Positions 22,030 to 30,469 of a stretch of DNA of 35,897 nt are shown here, piece after piece. The position numbers and the translations under genes were made by a program. The stretch comes from a virus. The stretch's first letter is position 1. Each line of letters opens with the position of its first letter. A model generated the notes under the pieces. The model did not search any database, was not told the origin of the DNA, and saw only the letters and a program-made list of their open reading frames with translations. Location of the stretch: IMG/VR virus record IMGVR_UViG_3300044678_001681, positions 1 to 35,897 of that record. One strand, written 5' to 3'.

Positions 22030-22329
22030 CTATTTGCTGCCGCGCGCGATCCGCAGGACCTGCTTGATCGAGATCCCGAACTGCCCGGACAATTCCGCCG
22101 CGTTGCGCCCGGTAAAGCGTGCGCGGATCAGGTTGTCCCGGTCGCGCCGCAGCGCCACCGATCGCTTCGGCGTGAATTCGGGGATGTCCTTGCGCAACTC
22201 ATCCATCAGCATGCCCGGCAGCTCAGCCCGGATGCAGGCCAGAATCGCCGCCTCAACTTTCGGCGCGATCCGCGGCGCAATGTGTTCGGCCAGGGTGCGG
22301 ACGCGGTACTCGGAGAACCAGGTGCTCAT
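22030..22329 (-). CDS. Mor-like transcriptional activator
   Basis: A 99-aa protein whose C-terminal half, RRDRDNLIRARFTGRNAAEL followed by GISIKQVLRIA, matches the helix-turn-helix of the Mor/C family of phage Mu late activators. The N-terminal half is a helical dimerisation-like region. Its place, overlapping the terminase stop by 4 nt at the start of the head genes, suggests control of late transcription. The ATG at 22329 was preferred over one 9 nt upstream because GGAAAGC then lies at a better distance. Confidence 0.7.
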   Translation of the reverse strand: MSTWFSEYRVRTLAEHIAPRIAPKVEAAILACIRAELPGMLMDELRKDIPEFTPKRSVALRRDRDNLIRARFTGRNAAELSGQFGISIKQVLRIARGSK

Positions 22330-24491
22330 GCTTTCCATCCTTTCACAAAATTACCCCGCCGCGCCTTGCGCTGGGCCGCAACCACCGCACCGGCCAGCGG
22401 GTCAGATGCGCCCGCCGTATCGCCGGCGCCGACTTTTGCCGCCGGCACCACCACCAGCGCCTTGCCCGACAGCCGGCAGGCGGCCAGCGCATACACCAGG
22501 CAATCGAGCGCCTCGTTGCGCGGCCGGGTCTGTACCCATTCCTGGAACGGGCGGGTGCCCTTGATCTTGGTCACCAGCTTCTCGGCGGCGAGCTGGGCGA
22601 AGTATTCGTCGTCGAAGGCGGCGTCGCGGCGGAAGTGGATGTAGCCCGGCCCCGGCGTCATCAGCTTGGCCCGAGCGTAGATCAGCGCCTTGCCCTGGTC
22701 GACACCCAGCGGCTCGACCGGCTGGCCTTTCTTACGCCGCTGGCGCAGGCGCTGCAGGCGGCGCTTCGGGTCCTCGATCAACGGCCGGTGCAGGCCGGTG
22801 ACGCCCTTGACCGCCATTGCCCAGCGGCGTTTCTCGACGAAGGCATAGACCATCGAGGTGTTGAAGCCGGCATCGATGGCCGCGACCTGCACGCCGGCAT
22901 CGACCAGCGCGGCGTCGAGGTCCAGCCACACCTCGGGTCGCGCCGTGTCGCCATCGACGATGATATGGTCGAGCAGCCAGGCTTCCTCGCCCGCTCCCCA
23001 ACCGACGATTGACGCCTCGATGCGGTCCTTCTGCACGTCCACGCCGGCGCTGACCAGCGCGAGCGGCAGCGCCTCGCGCTCATAATCCTCGAGGCGCGAA
23101 ATCAGGCTGATGTCCTCAATGCTGTCGCCGCGTTCCTTCCACGGCTCGCCCAGGTAGGTATTCACAAAGCCCTTCAGCTCGGCGGTGTCGCCCTGGCTGG
23201 AGAGCCACTTCTGCGCCACCGCGCGCCAATTCAGCCCGAGGCCGACCGGCGCGTACAGCGCGTTCAGGTGGTAGCCGCGATGGTGACGAATGCCGGGCCG
23301 CTCGGCAATCCAGCGCCCGGCGGCCAGCATGTCGGCTTTGTGGCCTTCGTCGATCTCGGCGCCGCATTCGCGGCAGACGTACCAGGCGGCGGTGACCTGC
23401 GGCACGCTGTTGGCGTCCTCGCCTTCGGCATGCGGCGCGGTGCGCCATTTCAGGCCGTGCGGCTTGTCCTTGCCGCCAAACTCCAGGTGCTGCAGCTCGC
23501 CGCAATGCGGGCACGGCACATGGTAGCGGCGCCGGTCGCTGCGCTGGTACTGCGAATCGATGCGCGAGGCGCCGGCCTGCGTCGGCGTGCTGACCAGGTA
23601 GGTCTTTGCCCGCGAATAGGTGCGCTGGCGGTTTTCGATCAGCGTCATCGGATCGCCCTCGCCGCCCACGTCCCACGGAAAGGCATCGACCTCGTCGCAG
23701 ATCACATACGGCAGATGGTCCGAGCGCAGCGAATCCGGCGAATTCGATCCGGCCTTGATGATCCGCGCCCGCGCGCCGTATTCCAGCAGGTCGCCGCGGT
23801 TGGCCTTGCTGCGCGTGGCCGTGCTGACCAGTTCGGCCAGCCCCGCCGACTCGTCCAGCATCTTGGCCAGGCGCGGGTTGAAACTGCGGTCGCGCAGTTC
23901 CAGCGTCGGCATCACCACCAGCAGATCCTTGTTCGCCAGGTGCTGCATGATGTAGCCGATCCAGTTGAAGATCACCTCCGTACCGCCCACGCCCGACGAC
24001 TTGATGAAGGTCACCTGGCGCACCGCCGAATGCTCGGACAGCGAATCCATGATTTCCTCGAGGTAGGGCGTCAAGCTGGTATGCCAGCGCCCCGGCGCAT
24101 TGGTGCCCGACTTCATTTCCCGGTGGCGGTCGGCCCATTGCGACACGGTGAGCAAGTCGCGCGGCTTCACCCCGCGCTTGACCCGTTCGCCGACCACCGG
24201 CAACTGTGCAGACGCGCGCACCGCCGCCTCGCCGATACCGCCCAGCAAGTCGTGCGCCGCGTCCGACATCAGGTAATGCACCCGCGTCTCGTCCCGCTCG
24301 CCACGGATCGCGTCGAGGAAGCGTGAGGCGGCGCTGTCGATCGCGGACAGCAGCACTTCCCGCACCGCCGTGCCGGCGGCGATCAGGTCGGACTGCGCGC
24401 AGGTGGCGGCGTGCGCGGCCTCGAAGTCGGCCTTCGCCTGCGCCGCGCGCAGGGTTTCGCGTTCCGTCTGCAGGTCGGCGAGCGAGGCCAT
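22326..24491 (-). CDS. Terminase large subunit, GpA family
   Basis: A 721-aa packaging motor. Walker A is at about 164-171 (KSSGVGGTE) and Walker B at about 262-268 (VICDEVD). Two CxxC pairs (CPHC about 327, CREC about 373) give a zinc ribbon. The C-terminal RNase H-like nuclease includes SAGVDVQKDRIEASIVGWG and AIDAGFNTSMVYAFVEKRRW. GpA-type terminases cut at cos sites and translocate DNA with the small subunit. The first 105 residues form an N-terminal helical extension that looks like the C-terminal part of Nu1-type small subunits. KVGAGDT near the C-terminus is encoded by a dispersed motif copy. The start is adjacent to the methyltransferase stop. Confidence 0.92.
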   Translation of the reverse strand: MASLADLQTERETLRAAQAKADFEAAHAATCAQSDLIAAGTAVREVLLSAIDSAASRFLDAIRGERDETRVHYLMSDAAHDLLGGIGEAAVRASAQLPVVGERVKRGVKPRDLLTVSQWADRHREMKSGTNAPGRWHTSLTPYLEEIMDSLSEHSAVRQVTFIKSSGVGGTEVIFNWIGYIMQHLANKDLLVVMPTLELRDRSFNPRLAKMLDESAGLAELVSTATRSKANRGDLLEYGARARIIKAGSNSPDSLRSDHLPYVICDEVDAFPWDVGGEGDPMTLIENRQRTYSRAKTYLVSTPTQAGASRIDSQYQRSDRRRYHVPCPHCGELQHLEFGGKDKPHGLKWRTAPHAEGEDANSVPQVTAAWYVCRECGAEIDEGHKADMLAAGRWIAERPGIRHHRGYHLNALYAPVGLGLNWRAVAQKWLSSQGDTAELKGFVNTYLGEPWKERGDSIEDISLISRLEDYEREALPLALVSAGVDVQKDRIEASIVGWGAGEEAWLLDHIIVDGDTARPEVWLDLDAALVDAGVQVAAIDAGFNTSMVYAFVEKRRWAMAVKGVTGLHRPLIEDPKRRLQRLRQRRKKGQPVEPLGVDQGKALIYARAKLMTPGPGYIHFRRDAAFDDEYFAQLAAEKLVTKIKGTRPFQEWVQTRPRNEALDCLVYALAACRLSGKALVVVPAAKVGAGDTAGASDPLAGAVVAAQRKARRGNFVKGWKA
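22418..22440 (+). repeat. Dispersed motif copy in the terminase gene
   Basis: ATCGCCGGCGCCGACTTTTG on the + strand has the same 16-nt core as the copy at 95-110. Read on the minus strand as AKVGAGDT. Confidence 0.65.
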
Positions 24492-25712
24492 TTAGACGGG
24501 GAACTCCGCGCCGGTGGCTTCGAGCGTGGCGCGCTTGCCGGTGAATTGCTGCCAGCGGCGGACGGCGACGTCGACATACTGCGGCGACAGTTCCATCGCG
24601 TAGCAGCGGCGGCCGGTTTGCTCGGCGGCGATGATCTGCGATCCGCTGCCGCTGAACGGCTCGTACATCGCCTCGCCGGCTTTGGTGTGGTTCTCAATCG
24701 GCGGCAGCCACAGCGCGACCGGCTTCGCCGTTGGGTGGTCCTTGCTGGTCTCGCGCCCCACCGCCCACAGCGTTGTCTGGTTGCGCTGGCCGTAAAACGG
24801 TGGCCTGAATCCTTTGCGCCAGCCATAGAAGCACAGCTCATGCTGCCAGTGATAGTCCCCGCGCCCGAACACCAGCGACGGCTTCTGCCAGATCAACTGC
24901 CGATGCCCCAGAATTCCAGCAGCAGCAGCAGCAAAGAACGTGCCCTGCGTGAGCATCGGGTGCCACAAATAATAGGCGGCGTTGTCGTTCAGGTGCGGCA
25001 ACGCGGCGCGGATCATACCTTCGAGAAACGCCTGCAGCACCTCGCCGTCTAGGTCGTCGTTCTCGATGTCGGCATGATTCGTTCCGTTGATGTGCAGGTC
25101 TTTACTGTTGTAGGCAATGCCGTAGGGTGGGTCGGTCTGCATCAGCGCCGCCTTCGCGCCGTCCATCAGCAGCGCCACCGACCCGCCGTCCGTGCTATCC
25201 CCGCACATGATCCGGTGCTTTCCCAACAGCCACACATCGCCCGCGCGCGTCACCGCCACCGCCTCGGCAGGAGGCGCGGCATCGGGGTCGGTTTTGCCGT
25301 CCTTGGTGGCGTCCAGATCCGCCAGCAGCGCGTCGATTTCCTTTAGTTCGAAGCCGGTCAGGCCGACGTCGTAACCTTCCGCCATCAGTTCGCGCAGCTC
25401 GAGGCCCAGCATCTCCTCGTCCCAGCCCGCGTTCAATGCCAGTTTGTTGTCGGCGATCACATAGGCCCGCCGTTGCGCCTCGGTCAGGTGCCCAAGGCGG
25501 ATGCACGGCACTTCGGCCATCTGCAAAGCCCGCGCGCCCATCACCCGGCCATGCCCGGCGATGATGCCGCCATCGGCATCGATCAGCACCGGGTTGGTGA
25601 AGCCGAACTCGCGAATACTGGCGGCGATCTGCGCCACTTGCGCCTCGCTGTGCGTGCGGCTGTTGCGCGCGTAGGGAATAAGCCGCTCAACGGCGACGGT
25701 TTCGATCTGCAT
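24492..25712 (-). CDS. ParB/Srx-like and DNA methyltransferase fusion
   Basis: A 406-aa two-domain protein. Residues 1-130 are a ParB-like domain (ERLIPYARNSRTHSEAQVAQ, then IIAGHGRVMGA). Residues 155-395 form a DNA amino-methyltransferase with the catalytic DPPY at 194-197 and a SAM-binding EPFSGSGSQII near residue 350. The order (catalytic motif first, SAM motif last) is that of class beta N6-adenine or N4-cytosine methylases. ParB-methylase fusions are common in phages and may protect DNA from host restriction. It sits between the small and large terminase genes, so it could also mark DNA at packaging. No restriction endonuclease gene is adjacent. Confidence 0.9.
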   Translation of the reverse strand: MQIETVAVERLIPYARNSRTHSEAQVAQIAASIREFGFTNPVLIDADGGIIAGHGRVMGARALQMAEVPCIRLGHLTEAQRRAYVIADNKLALNAGWDEEMLGLELRELMAEGYDVGLTGFELKEIDALLADLDATKDGKTDPDAAPPAEAVAVTRAGDVWLLGKHRIMCGDSTDGGSVALLMDGAKAALMQTDPPYGIAYNSKDLHINGTNHADIENDDLDGEVLQAFLEGMIRAALPHLNDNAAYYLWHPMLTQGTFFAAAAAGILGHRQLIWQKPSLVFGRGDYHWQHELCFYGWRKGFRPPFYGQRNQTTLWAVGRETSKDHPTAKPVALWLPPIENHTKAGEAMYEPFSGSGSQIIAAEQTGRRCYAMELSPQYVDVAVRRWQQFTGKRATLEATGAEFPV

Positions 25713-25716
25713 TGGG

Positions 25717-25950
25717 TTACTTTTGGGGTGGGTTGATAACCATGTCGGCCGCGCTGATCTCGACCCCGCGCAGCGCCGGCAGCGGAACGCCGACCGTGCG
25801 CCCGCCCTCGCTGGCGTAAAAAGTGGGCAGGCCCTCGACCGTGGCTTTGCGGATCAGGCCGTCGATCAGGTCCGTGCCGAAGGCGCCGCGCAGGTCGTCG
25901 ATCCAGGCGGTGACCAGCGGCATGGCGGCGCGGGCGGGCTTGACGTTCAT
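25717..25950 (-). CDS. Unknown 77-aa protein between terminase subunit and methylase
   Basis: Small basic-to-neutral protein overlapping the terminase small subunit stop by 4 nt (ATGA). It contains AWIDDLRGAFGTDLIDGLIR and GLPTFYASEGGRTVGVPLPA. I recall similar short phage proteins in the packaging region, without known role. No motif. The methylase gene begins 4 nt after its stop. Confidence 0.65.
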   Translation of the reverse strand: MNVKPARAAMPLVTAWIDDLRGAFGTDLIDGLIRKATVEGLPTFYASEGGRTVGVPLPALRGVEISAADMVINPPQK

Positions 25951-26600
25951 GCGTCCGCCGTCCCGCCGGCGCCGACTTTCGCCCCGGCCCCAGCCGCCCG
26001 CATGCGGCGCAGGGCACGCGGCAGTTCCGACTTGACCATCCAGCGCAGTCGGTGCAGTTCGGCATCGAGCAGGCGGCGGCGGTCGAGGTCGTTGGTCATC
26101 ACCGCCAGGCGCGGGGCGGTCTGGTCGATCACGCGCTCCACCGCAGCGCGCAGGCTGCTGCCGATGCCGAGGCTTTCGCGCTTGACCAGGGCGATCGGGT
26201 AGCGCAGGCCGCGGCGCAGGGCCATTTCGAGTTTGATGGACTGGTTTTCGTACTGCATGGCGACGGCTTTGTAGCGGGTGCGGGTTTCGCCGCCGCCCGC
26301 CGCCGTTGCCGAAGTTGCGCCGGCCTCGCCCGCCGGTTGCGCCGGCGTTGCGGTTTTTGGCCACGCTGTGCCGTTTTCGGCCCGCGCCTGCGGCATGGAC
26401 CCCACTACGCCCCGGTTTTCGGCGTGGCGGGCCGCTACGTCGTCCCGGCCGGCCTTGGTTTCGTACCAGCGCTGGACGCTGGCTTCGACATTGACCATGC
26501 CGCCCGGCGTGAGCACGATGCGCCCGGCCTGCGCGGCGCGGGTGACGTTGCTTTTGTTGATGCCGATGCGCCGGGCGAAGGCGGCCTTGGTCTCGATCAC
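25947..26600 (-). CDS. Terminase small subunit / DNA-packaging HTH protein
   Basis: A 217-aa protein. The N-terminal helix-turn-helix (KAAFARRIGINKSNVTRAAQ, then GRIVLTPGGMVNVEASVQRW) is followed by an Ala/Gly/Thr-rich linker (about 75-105). A C-terminal helical domain follows (YKAVAMQYENQSIKLEMALR), which looks like the multimerisation region of Nu1-type small subunits. It would bind the cos/pac region; the repeat block at 26653-26887 lies just upstream of it. The C-terminus KVGAGGTADA is encoded by a dispersed motif copy. Confidence 0.75.
   Translation of the reverse strand: MIETKAAFARRIGINKSNVTRAAQAGRIVLTPGGMVNVEASVQRWYETKAGRDDVAARHAENRGVVGSMPQARAENGTAWPKTATPAQPAGEAGATSATAAGGGETRTRYKAVAMQYENQSIKLEMALRRGLRYPIALVKRESLGIGSSLRAAVERVIDQTAPRLAVMTNDLDRRRLLDAELHRLRWMVKSELPRALRRMRAAGAGAKVGAGGTADA
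25958..25982 (+). repeat. Dispersed motif copy at the terminase small subunit C-terminus
   Basis: TCCCGCCGGCGCCGACTTTC (25961-25980) on the + strand; read on the minus strand as KVGAGGT. Confidence 0.65.
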
Positions 26601-26652
26601 TTCTTCTTCTTTCCTCTTCCTGATAACGTTAAAAAAACAGGGCGCGCGTGCA

Positions 26653-26887
26653 ACTTACGTACTTACGCCTGCACTTACGGGTGCACTTACGCCCTAAGTG
26701 CATGAATGTGCGCACAACTTACGCACTTACACGTGTACGCGCCCGCCCACGAGAGACACGCGCATGCGTTGACGGTGTTTGTCTCTCCCGTATGCGCGCG
26801 GGAATTCGCGTAAGTGCGTAAGTTGTTCATGTTTTCAAATGGTTATGGTGTAAGTTTTGGTGTAAGTTGATGTGTAAGTTTGTAAGT
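26653..26887. repeat. Two opposed clusters of ACTTAC repeats (candidate ori or cos)
   Basis: Non-coding block. Six ACTTAC copies (26653, 26661, 26673, 26685, 26717, 26725) are followed by six GTAAGT copies on the same strand (26810, 26818, 26850, 26862, 26874, 26882). Several extend to GCACTTACG or its complement. A GC-rich centre with a GAGAGACA/TGTCTCTC hairpin separates the clusters. It lies between the primase-helicase stop and the terminase small subunit start. Iterons of a replication origin or small-subunit binding sites of a cos region are both possible. Confidence 0.7.
26751..26787. terminator. Hairpin between the ACTTAC repeat clusters
   Basis: GAGAGACA (26751-26758) and TGTCTCTC (26780-26787) pair around a 21-nt loop. 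There is no T run, so a cruciform or protein-bound element is more likely than a terminator. The centre of the repeat block lies here. Confidence 0.4.
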
Positions 26888-29386
26888 TCAGGCGGCGAAT
26901 CGGTCGTCCTGGCCTCGTTTTTCAAGGGCCGCCTCAACCGAGAAGTAGCATTCGGCCAGCCAGGCGGACTGCGACGTGCCTGGTTTCATGCGGTAATCGA
27001 CGGTTCCTTTCTTCAATGCGGCGGCTTCCAGTGCGGCGTCGTCAGGCACGCAGCAGCGCCAACTGCGGGTGGTGCTGCCGTGCAGGTTCTCCAGCCGGTC
27101 CTTGATGCCGACAAACCAGCCGCGCCGCTCGACCGATGGCCAGAAGTATTTGGACGGCCGGGGCCGCGGGTCGCCTTCGCGCTTGCAATACTTGAGGTAT
27201 TCGGCATAGAGCACGCTGCGCCCGATCGGGCAGAACGGAATGTCAAGGTGGTTGCCGGCCCATTCAGCGATGAATTGTTCCTCGCTGCCGGCGCCGACTT
27301 CGATCAGCCGCAGTTTGGCGGCTGTCATCGGCGGGCGCGTCCAGGGCTTGAAGGCGCTGGTATCGACTTCGAGCAGGTACTGGTGCAGCGCGGCGATGCC
27401 GCCCTTGTCGATTTCCTCGGTGACTTCGGCATAGAACTCGTCGCCCATCTTGATCGGGGTGTAGATGACGCAGTGCCGGCGGTCATCGTTTTCCAGCACC
27501 ACGGGCTGGATCTCGTTGGACAGGAACACCATGTTCATGTGGTTGCGCTCGCGGTGCGCGGCGACGTTTTTCGGGTTGATGCGCACCCAGTCCGACGTGA
27601 TGAAGTTCTTGAGCTGGTTTTTCAGGTGGTATTTTTCGGTGTTGGCGACGATCTCATCGGCCAGCACGAACAGCTTGCGCTCGGACCAGTCCGCGTTGAA
27701 CTTGTCTTCGATCGCGCCCTGGTTGAGGATGATGGAATACTCGCCGAATATCTTTGCGTAGGCTTCAAAGAAGCGGCTCTTCCCGGTGCCCTGCGGGCCA
27801 TGCACGACGATGGCGCTGTGCATCTTGGCGCCCGGATGTTGCAGCGGCCAAGCAAGCCAGCACAGCAGCCAGCGGTACAGCTCGTCGGCGTTTTCCTCGG
27901 CGCTGCACAGGTAGCGCAGCAGCTCGAGCAGCGTGGCGCAACTGCCGGCCTTCGGCACGGTCGGCCAGCCGGCCCAGCGGTTGCACTTGATGTTCGGGTC
28001 GTCCTCGCCGGGGTCAAAGCCGACCTGGTCGATATACACGGCGCGCGACATCCACAACGGGTGCCGCTTGATGTCGTCCGGCCGCATGCCAGCCGGCAGC
28101 AGCGCGGACATCTTGCTGCGCTTACAGACCGAGCGCGACCAGGTGTCGAACACGAAGTCGCCGGTGTCGTCGTCGATGAAGATGAAGCGCTCGACCACCG
28201 CATCCAGCCCCAGCACGGACACCGCACGGCGCCGGCCGGCTTCATCAACATCATCACTTCCCCCACCCCCCTGATTGCCGTTCCCCGCGACGGGTTGCGC
28301 GTCTTTCCACTTAAGCGCATCGAGCTTGGCGTTGATCTGGTGTGCCAGGGGGATGGTCAGCCCGGTCAGTACGTGCAGATCGTTGAAGTCGGTGAACTTC
28401 TTGCCGTTGCGGATGTCGGCGCCGTCGAAGATGAAGTCGGGCTTTATCCAGTCGGCCAGTTCGATGGCGCTGGCGGCGAGCTGCGCGGCGGACACGCCGG
28501 GGTTAGTGCCCTGCTTGGCCTCGGTCAGGTAGTCGTCGTCGGCACAGATGAGGATGCGCAGCTGCTTGTACTTGGTGCGGATCTCCTTGGCGGCCTTGCC
28601 CAGGTTGTTGGCGCTGAATGCATAGGCCACCGCCTGGCCGGTCGCCGCCGCGAGACTGGCCGCCGTGGCGAAACCCTCCGTCAGCAGCAGCACACCGCTC
28701 CTGCGCAGGTGGCCGATGATGCCGAAGCTGCCGCCCATGGCCATCCCGGTCGGCCAGAATTCCTTGCCGGTGCGCTCATGCCCGGCCGGGAAGATGAACT
28801 GGATGCCGCACACGTTGCCGTTGGTGTCGTGCATCGGCACCACCAAGGCGCCGACGGATTTGTCTAGACGCCAGCGGTTACCGTCATCTATTCCCATGAG
28901 ACGCAGGCCGCCGGTGTCCGTCAGGACGCGCGCCCCGCTGGGCGGGATCTGCTTGCGCGTCATGTATTCGTGCTCGACGGCCGGCGCGCATGCGGCCCAC
29001 ACCTGCGCCGCCCATCCGGCGGCGACCTTGGCCTCGCGCTTGCGCTCGTCGGCGATCGCCTTGGCCGCAGCCTTCTGCGCTTCCTTCGCGGCGGCGATGT
29101 CTTCGTCGGTCAGCGCCGGGCGCTGCGGATCGTCGTCCTTCTTCGGCAGCTCGATCTTGGTGTAGCCGTCGTGGTTGCCCGACCAGATGCCGTAACATCC
29201 CACCACGTAGCGGTGTCCCGCCTTCGACTGCCACTCCCGCAGCCGCGTCCACCCCGGCTTTTCGTTGCCCTTGCTGTCGGCCGTCTTCCAGCGCTGGATG
29301 CGACCGTCGACCACCAGGTCCTTGTCCGGCAAAATCCCGGCCGCCAGAATCTGCGCCTCGGCATCGCGGAAATTAACCCAGGTCAT
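26888..29386 (-). CDS. Primase-helicase (Toprim-like and DUF5906-type helicase)
   Basis: An 832-aa replication protein. Residues 1-85 form a small N-terminal region, followed by a helical linker (95-130). A Toprim-like domain follows at about 228-290, with LLLTEGFATA and CADDD as metal-binding acidic positions. A Gly-rich linker is at 368-380 (NGNQGGGGSDD). The helicase domain has Walker A GPQGTGKS at 530-537, LFVLADE as Walker B and the VFLSNE sensor, typical of phage/plasmid primase-helicases (P4 alpha-like, SF3-related). It should prime and unwind at the phage origin; the ACTTAC block begins at its 3' end. The start at 29386 overlaps the previous stop (ATGA). Confidence 0.85.
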   Translation of the reverse strand: MTWVNFRDAEAQILAAGILPDKDLVVDGRIQRWKTADSKGNEKPGWTRLREWQSKAGHRYVVGCYGIWSGNHDGYTKIELPKKDDDPQRPALTDEDIAAAKEAQKAAAKAIADERKREAKVAAGWAAQVWAACAPAVEHEYMTRKQIPPSGARVLTDTGGLRLMGIDDGNRWRLDKSVGALVVPMHDTNGNVCGIQFIFPAGHERTGKEFWPTGMAMGGSFGIIGHLRRSGVLLLTEGFATAASLAAATGQAVAYAFSANNLGKAAKEIRTKYKQLRILICADDDYLTEAKQGTNPGVSAAQLAASAIELADWIKPDFIFDGADIRNGKKFTDFNDLHVLTGLTIPLAHQINAKLDALKWKDAQPVAGNGNQGGGGSDDVDEAGRRRAVSVLGLDAVVERFIFIDDDTGDFVFDTWSRSVCKRSKMSALLPAGMRPDDIKRHPLWMSRAVYIDQVGFDPGEDDPNIKCNRWAGWPTVPKAGSCATLLELLRYLCSAEENADELYRWLLCWLAWPLQHPGAKMHSAIVVHGPQGTGKSRFFEAYAKIFGEYSIILNQGAIEDKFNADWSERKLFVLADEIVANTEKYHLKNQLKNFITSDWVRINPKNVAAHRERNHMNMVFLSNEIQPVVLENDDRRHCVIYTPIKMGDEFYAEVTEEIDKGGIAALHQYLLEVDTSAFKPWTRPPMTAAKLRLIEVGAGSEEQFIAEWAGNHLDIPFCPIGRSVLYAEYLKYCKREGDPRPRPSKYFWPSVERRGWFVGIKDRLENLHGSTTRSWRCCVPDDAALEAAALKKGTVDYRMKPGTSQSAWLAECYFSVEAALEKRGQDDRFAA
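27287..27301 (+). repeat. Partial dispersed motif copy in the primase-helicase gene
   Basis: TGCCGGCGCCGACTTCG shares 13-14 nt of the core but lacks the final TT and the outer part. Possibly chance in GC-rich coding sequence. Read on the minus strand as VGAGS. Confidence 0.35.
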
Positions 29387-30123
29387 CGGGCCGTCCTCAT
29401 GGCGGCATCGAACTCCTTGGCGAACTCGGCCTGCCACTTGCGATCGACGACCTGCTGGCCGATCTTCTTCAGGTCGATGAACTGCCGCCACTGGCCGCGC
29501 TGCACATACATGATCATCGGCAGCACCACGCTGCTGCTGCCGGTTTCGATTCGCTTCCAGATTCCGGGGTGCAGCTTGGTTGCCGCGCCTAGCGGCACGA
29601 CGAAATAGCCGACATTCTTTTCACGCTTGCCGCGGCCGGTGTGGCGAAAAATGCGGGTGTTGCGGATGCTGGACTTCAGGACGCCAAATATTTCCCGCAG
29701 GTCCATAAGGTACATATTCCCGCGCCGATCCAGCCGCGCAGCGCTGCCCGGAACCGCCATCATTCCGTCAGGGATTGCCCGCATGCCGCGCAGCAAACCT
29801 TCGACCTTTTTCCACTGCCGCGTGCCACCAGTGAAAAGGTGTCGCAGGGATTTGGTGTAGGTGGTGCCACCTTCTGGCGCGTCGTCACGCAGGCGCACGA
29901 TGGCGGTCAGGCTGCCGCGAGCGGCTTTGTCGACCCTGAATGCGCGCAAGGTATAAGGCGTGGCGCCGCCCTTAAAGACGCGCTGCATTTCCGTCTTGAT
30001 TTCGGCATTGGCGGCAAAGGCGACGGTGTTTAGCGCCTTGCTGGCGGCAAACTTAACCTGCTTTTGCATGCCGGCGATGTGCGCCAGCGTCTTGTCCAGC
30101 CCCTTGATCTCAACTTTAATCAT
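29383..30123 (-). CDS. Minor tail Z-like / morphogenesis protein (246 aa)
   Basis: The N-terminal pattern IKGLDKTLAHIAGMQKQVKF followed by ASKALNTVAFAANAEIKTEM and a Thr-Pro-Tyr-Thr-Leu turn resembles lambda gpZ-type minor tail proteins. The rest is basic with a beta pattern (GKREKNVGYFVVPLGAATKL). Its location next to the primase instead of between FII and U is odd, so either the family call is wrong or the gene has been moved. It overlaps the primase start by 4 nt and stands 166 nt from the next upstream gene. Confidence 0.45.
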   Translation of the reverse strand: MIKVEIKGLDKTLAHIAGMQKQVKFAASKALNTVAFAANAEIKTEMQRVFKGGATPYTLRAFRVDKAARGSLTAIVRLRDDAPEGGTTYTKSLRHLFTGGTRQWKKVEGLLRGMRAIPDGMMAVPGSAARLDRRGNMYLMDLREIFGVLKSSIRNTRIFRHTGRGKREKNVGYFVVPLGAATKLHPGIWKRIETGSSSVVLPMIMYVQRGQWRQFIDLKKIGQQVVDRKWQAEFAKEFDAAMRTAR

Positions 30124-30289
30124 AGTGTCAATCTATCGGTTGCCTATGTTGAATAGCCTTACCCTAGTGCTAGCTCGGGGTTCGCATTACCCGAGGTGCA
30201 GAAGCCCAGGAAGGACCCGTGAACCTGGTTGCTGCTTGTTGTTCGCGCAACCGTGCGCGGGCTGACGCATTGGTGGGGTGCGGGGTTTA
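30124..30289. other. 166-bp intergenic stretch
   Basis: I see no gene of convincing length and no strong hairpin. The minus strand could encode at most a 27-aa peptide without a good ribosome binding site. It may hold a promoter for the primase operon, but no clear -35/-10 pair was found. Confidence 0.5.
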
Positions 30290-30469
30290 TCACTTGATGG
30301 ACGGGCGCTTGAGGTAGTTGATGGCGGTCTGGATGGCGCCTCGCTTGGTGCGGTAGTCGAGGCAGCGGGCCACTGCTGGCGTGTGAAAGCGCGTGCACCA
30401 CAGACGTGGCATAGTGCTGCGGAAGCGGCGCTGCGACTGGGCGCAGCCGGTGCAGGGGGATGCGCTCAT
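30290..30469 (-). CDS. Small Cys-containing protein (59 aa)
   Basis: A short basic protein: CTGC near residue 6-9, then RLWCTRFHT and VARCLDYRTKR, ending NYLKRPSIK. Four Cys and a His could form a zinc site. The ATG at 30469 overlaps the CII-like stop (ATGA), so translation is coupled. No family recognised; the spacing of Cys and the overlap support a real gene. Confidence 0.65.
   Translation of the reverse strand: MSASPCTGCAQSQRRFRSTMPRLWCTRFHTPAVARCLDYRTKRGAIQTAINYLKRPSIK

Noticed and set aside
26653-26887. CRISPR-like array
   Set aside because: Repeats are 6-9 nt, irregularly spaced and occur in both orientations; no constant spacer length and no cas genes.
26867-28867. Long + strand open frame (666 codons) opposite the primase-helicase
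   Set aside because: Antisense to a gene with clear Toprim and Walker motifs; composition is that of a GC-rich shadow frame, with no ribosome binding site or known fold.
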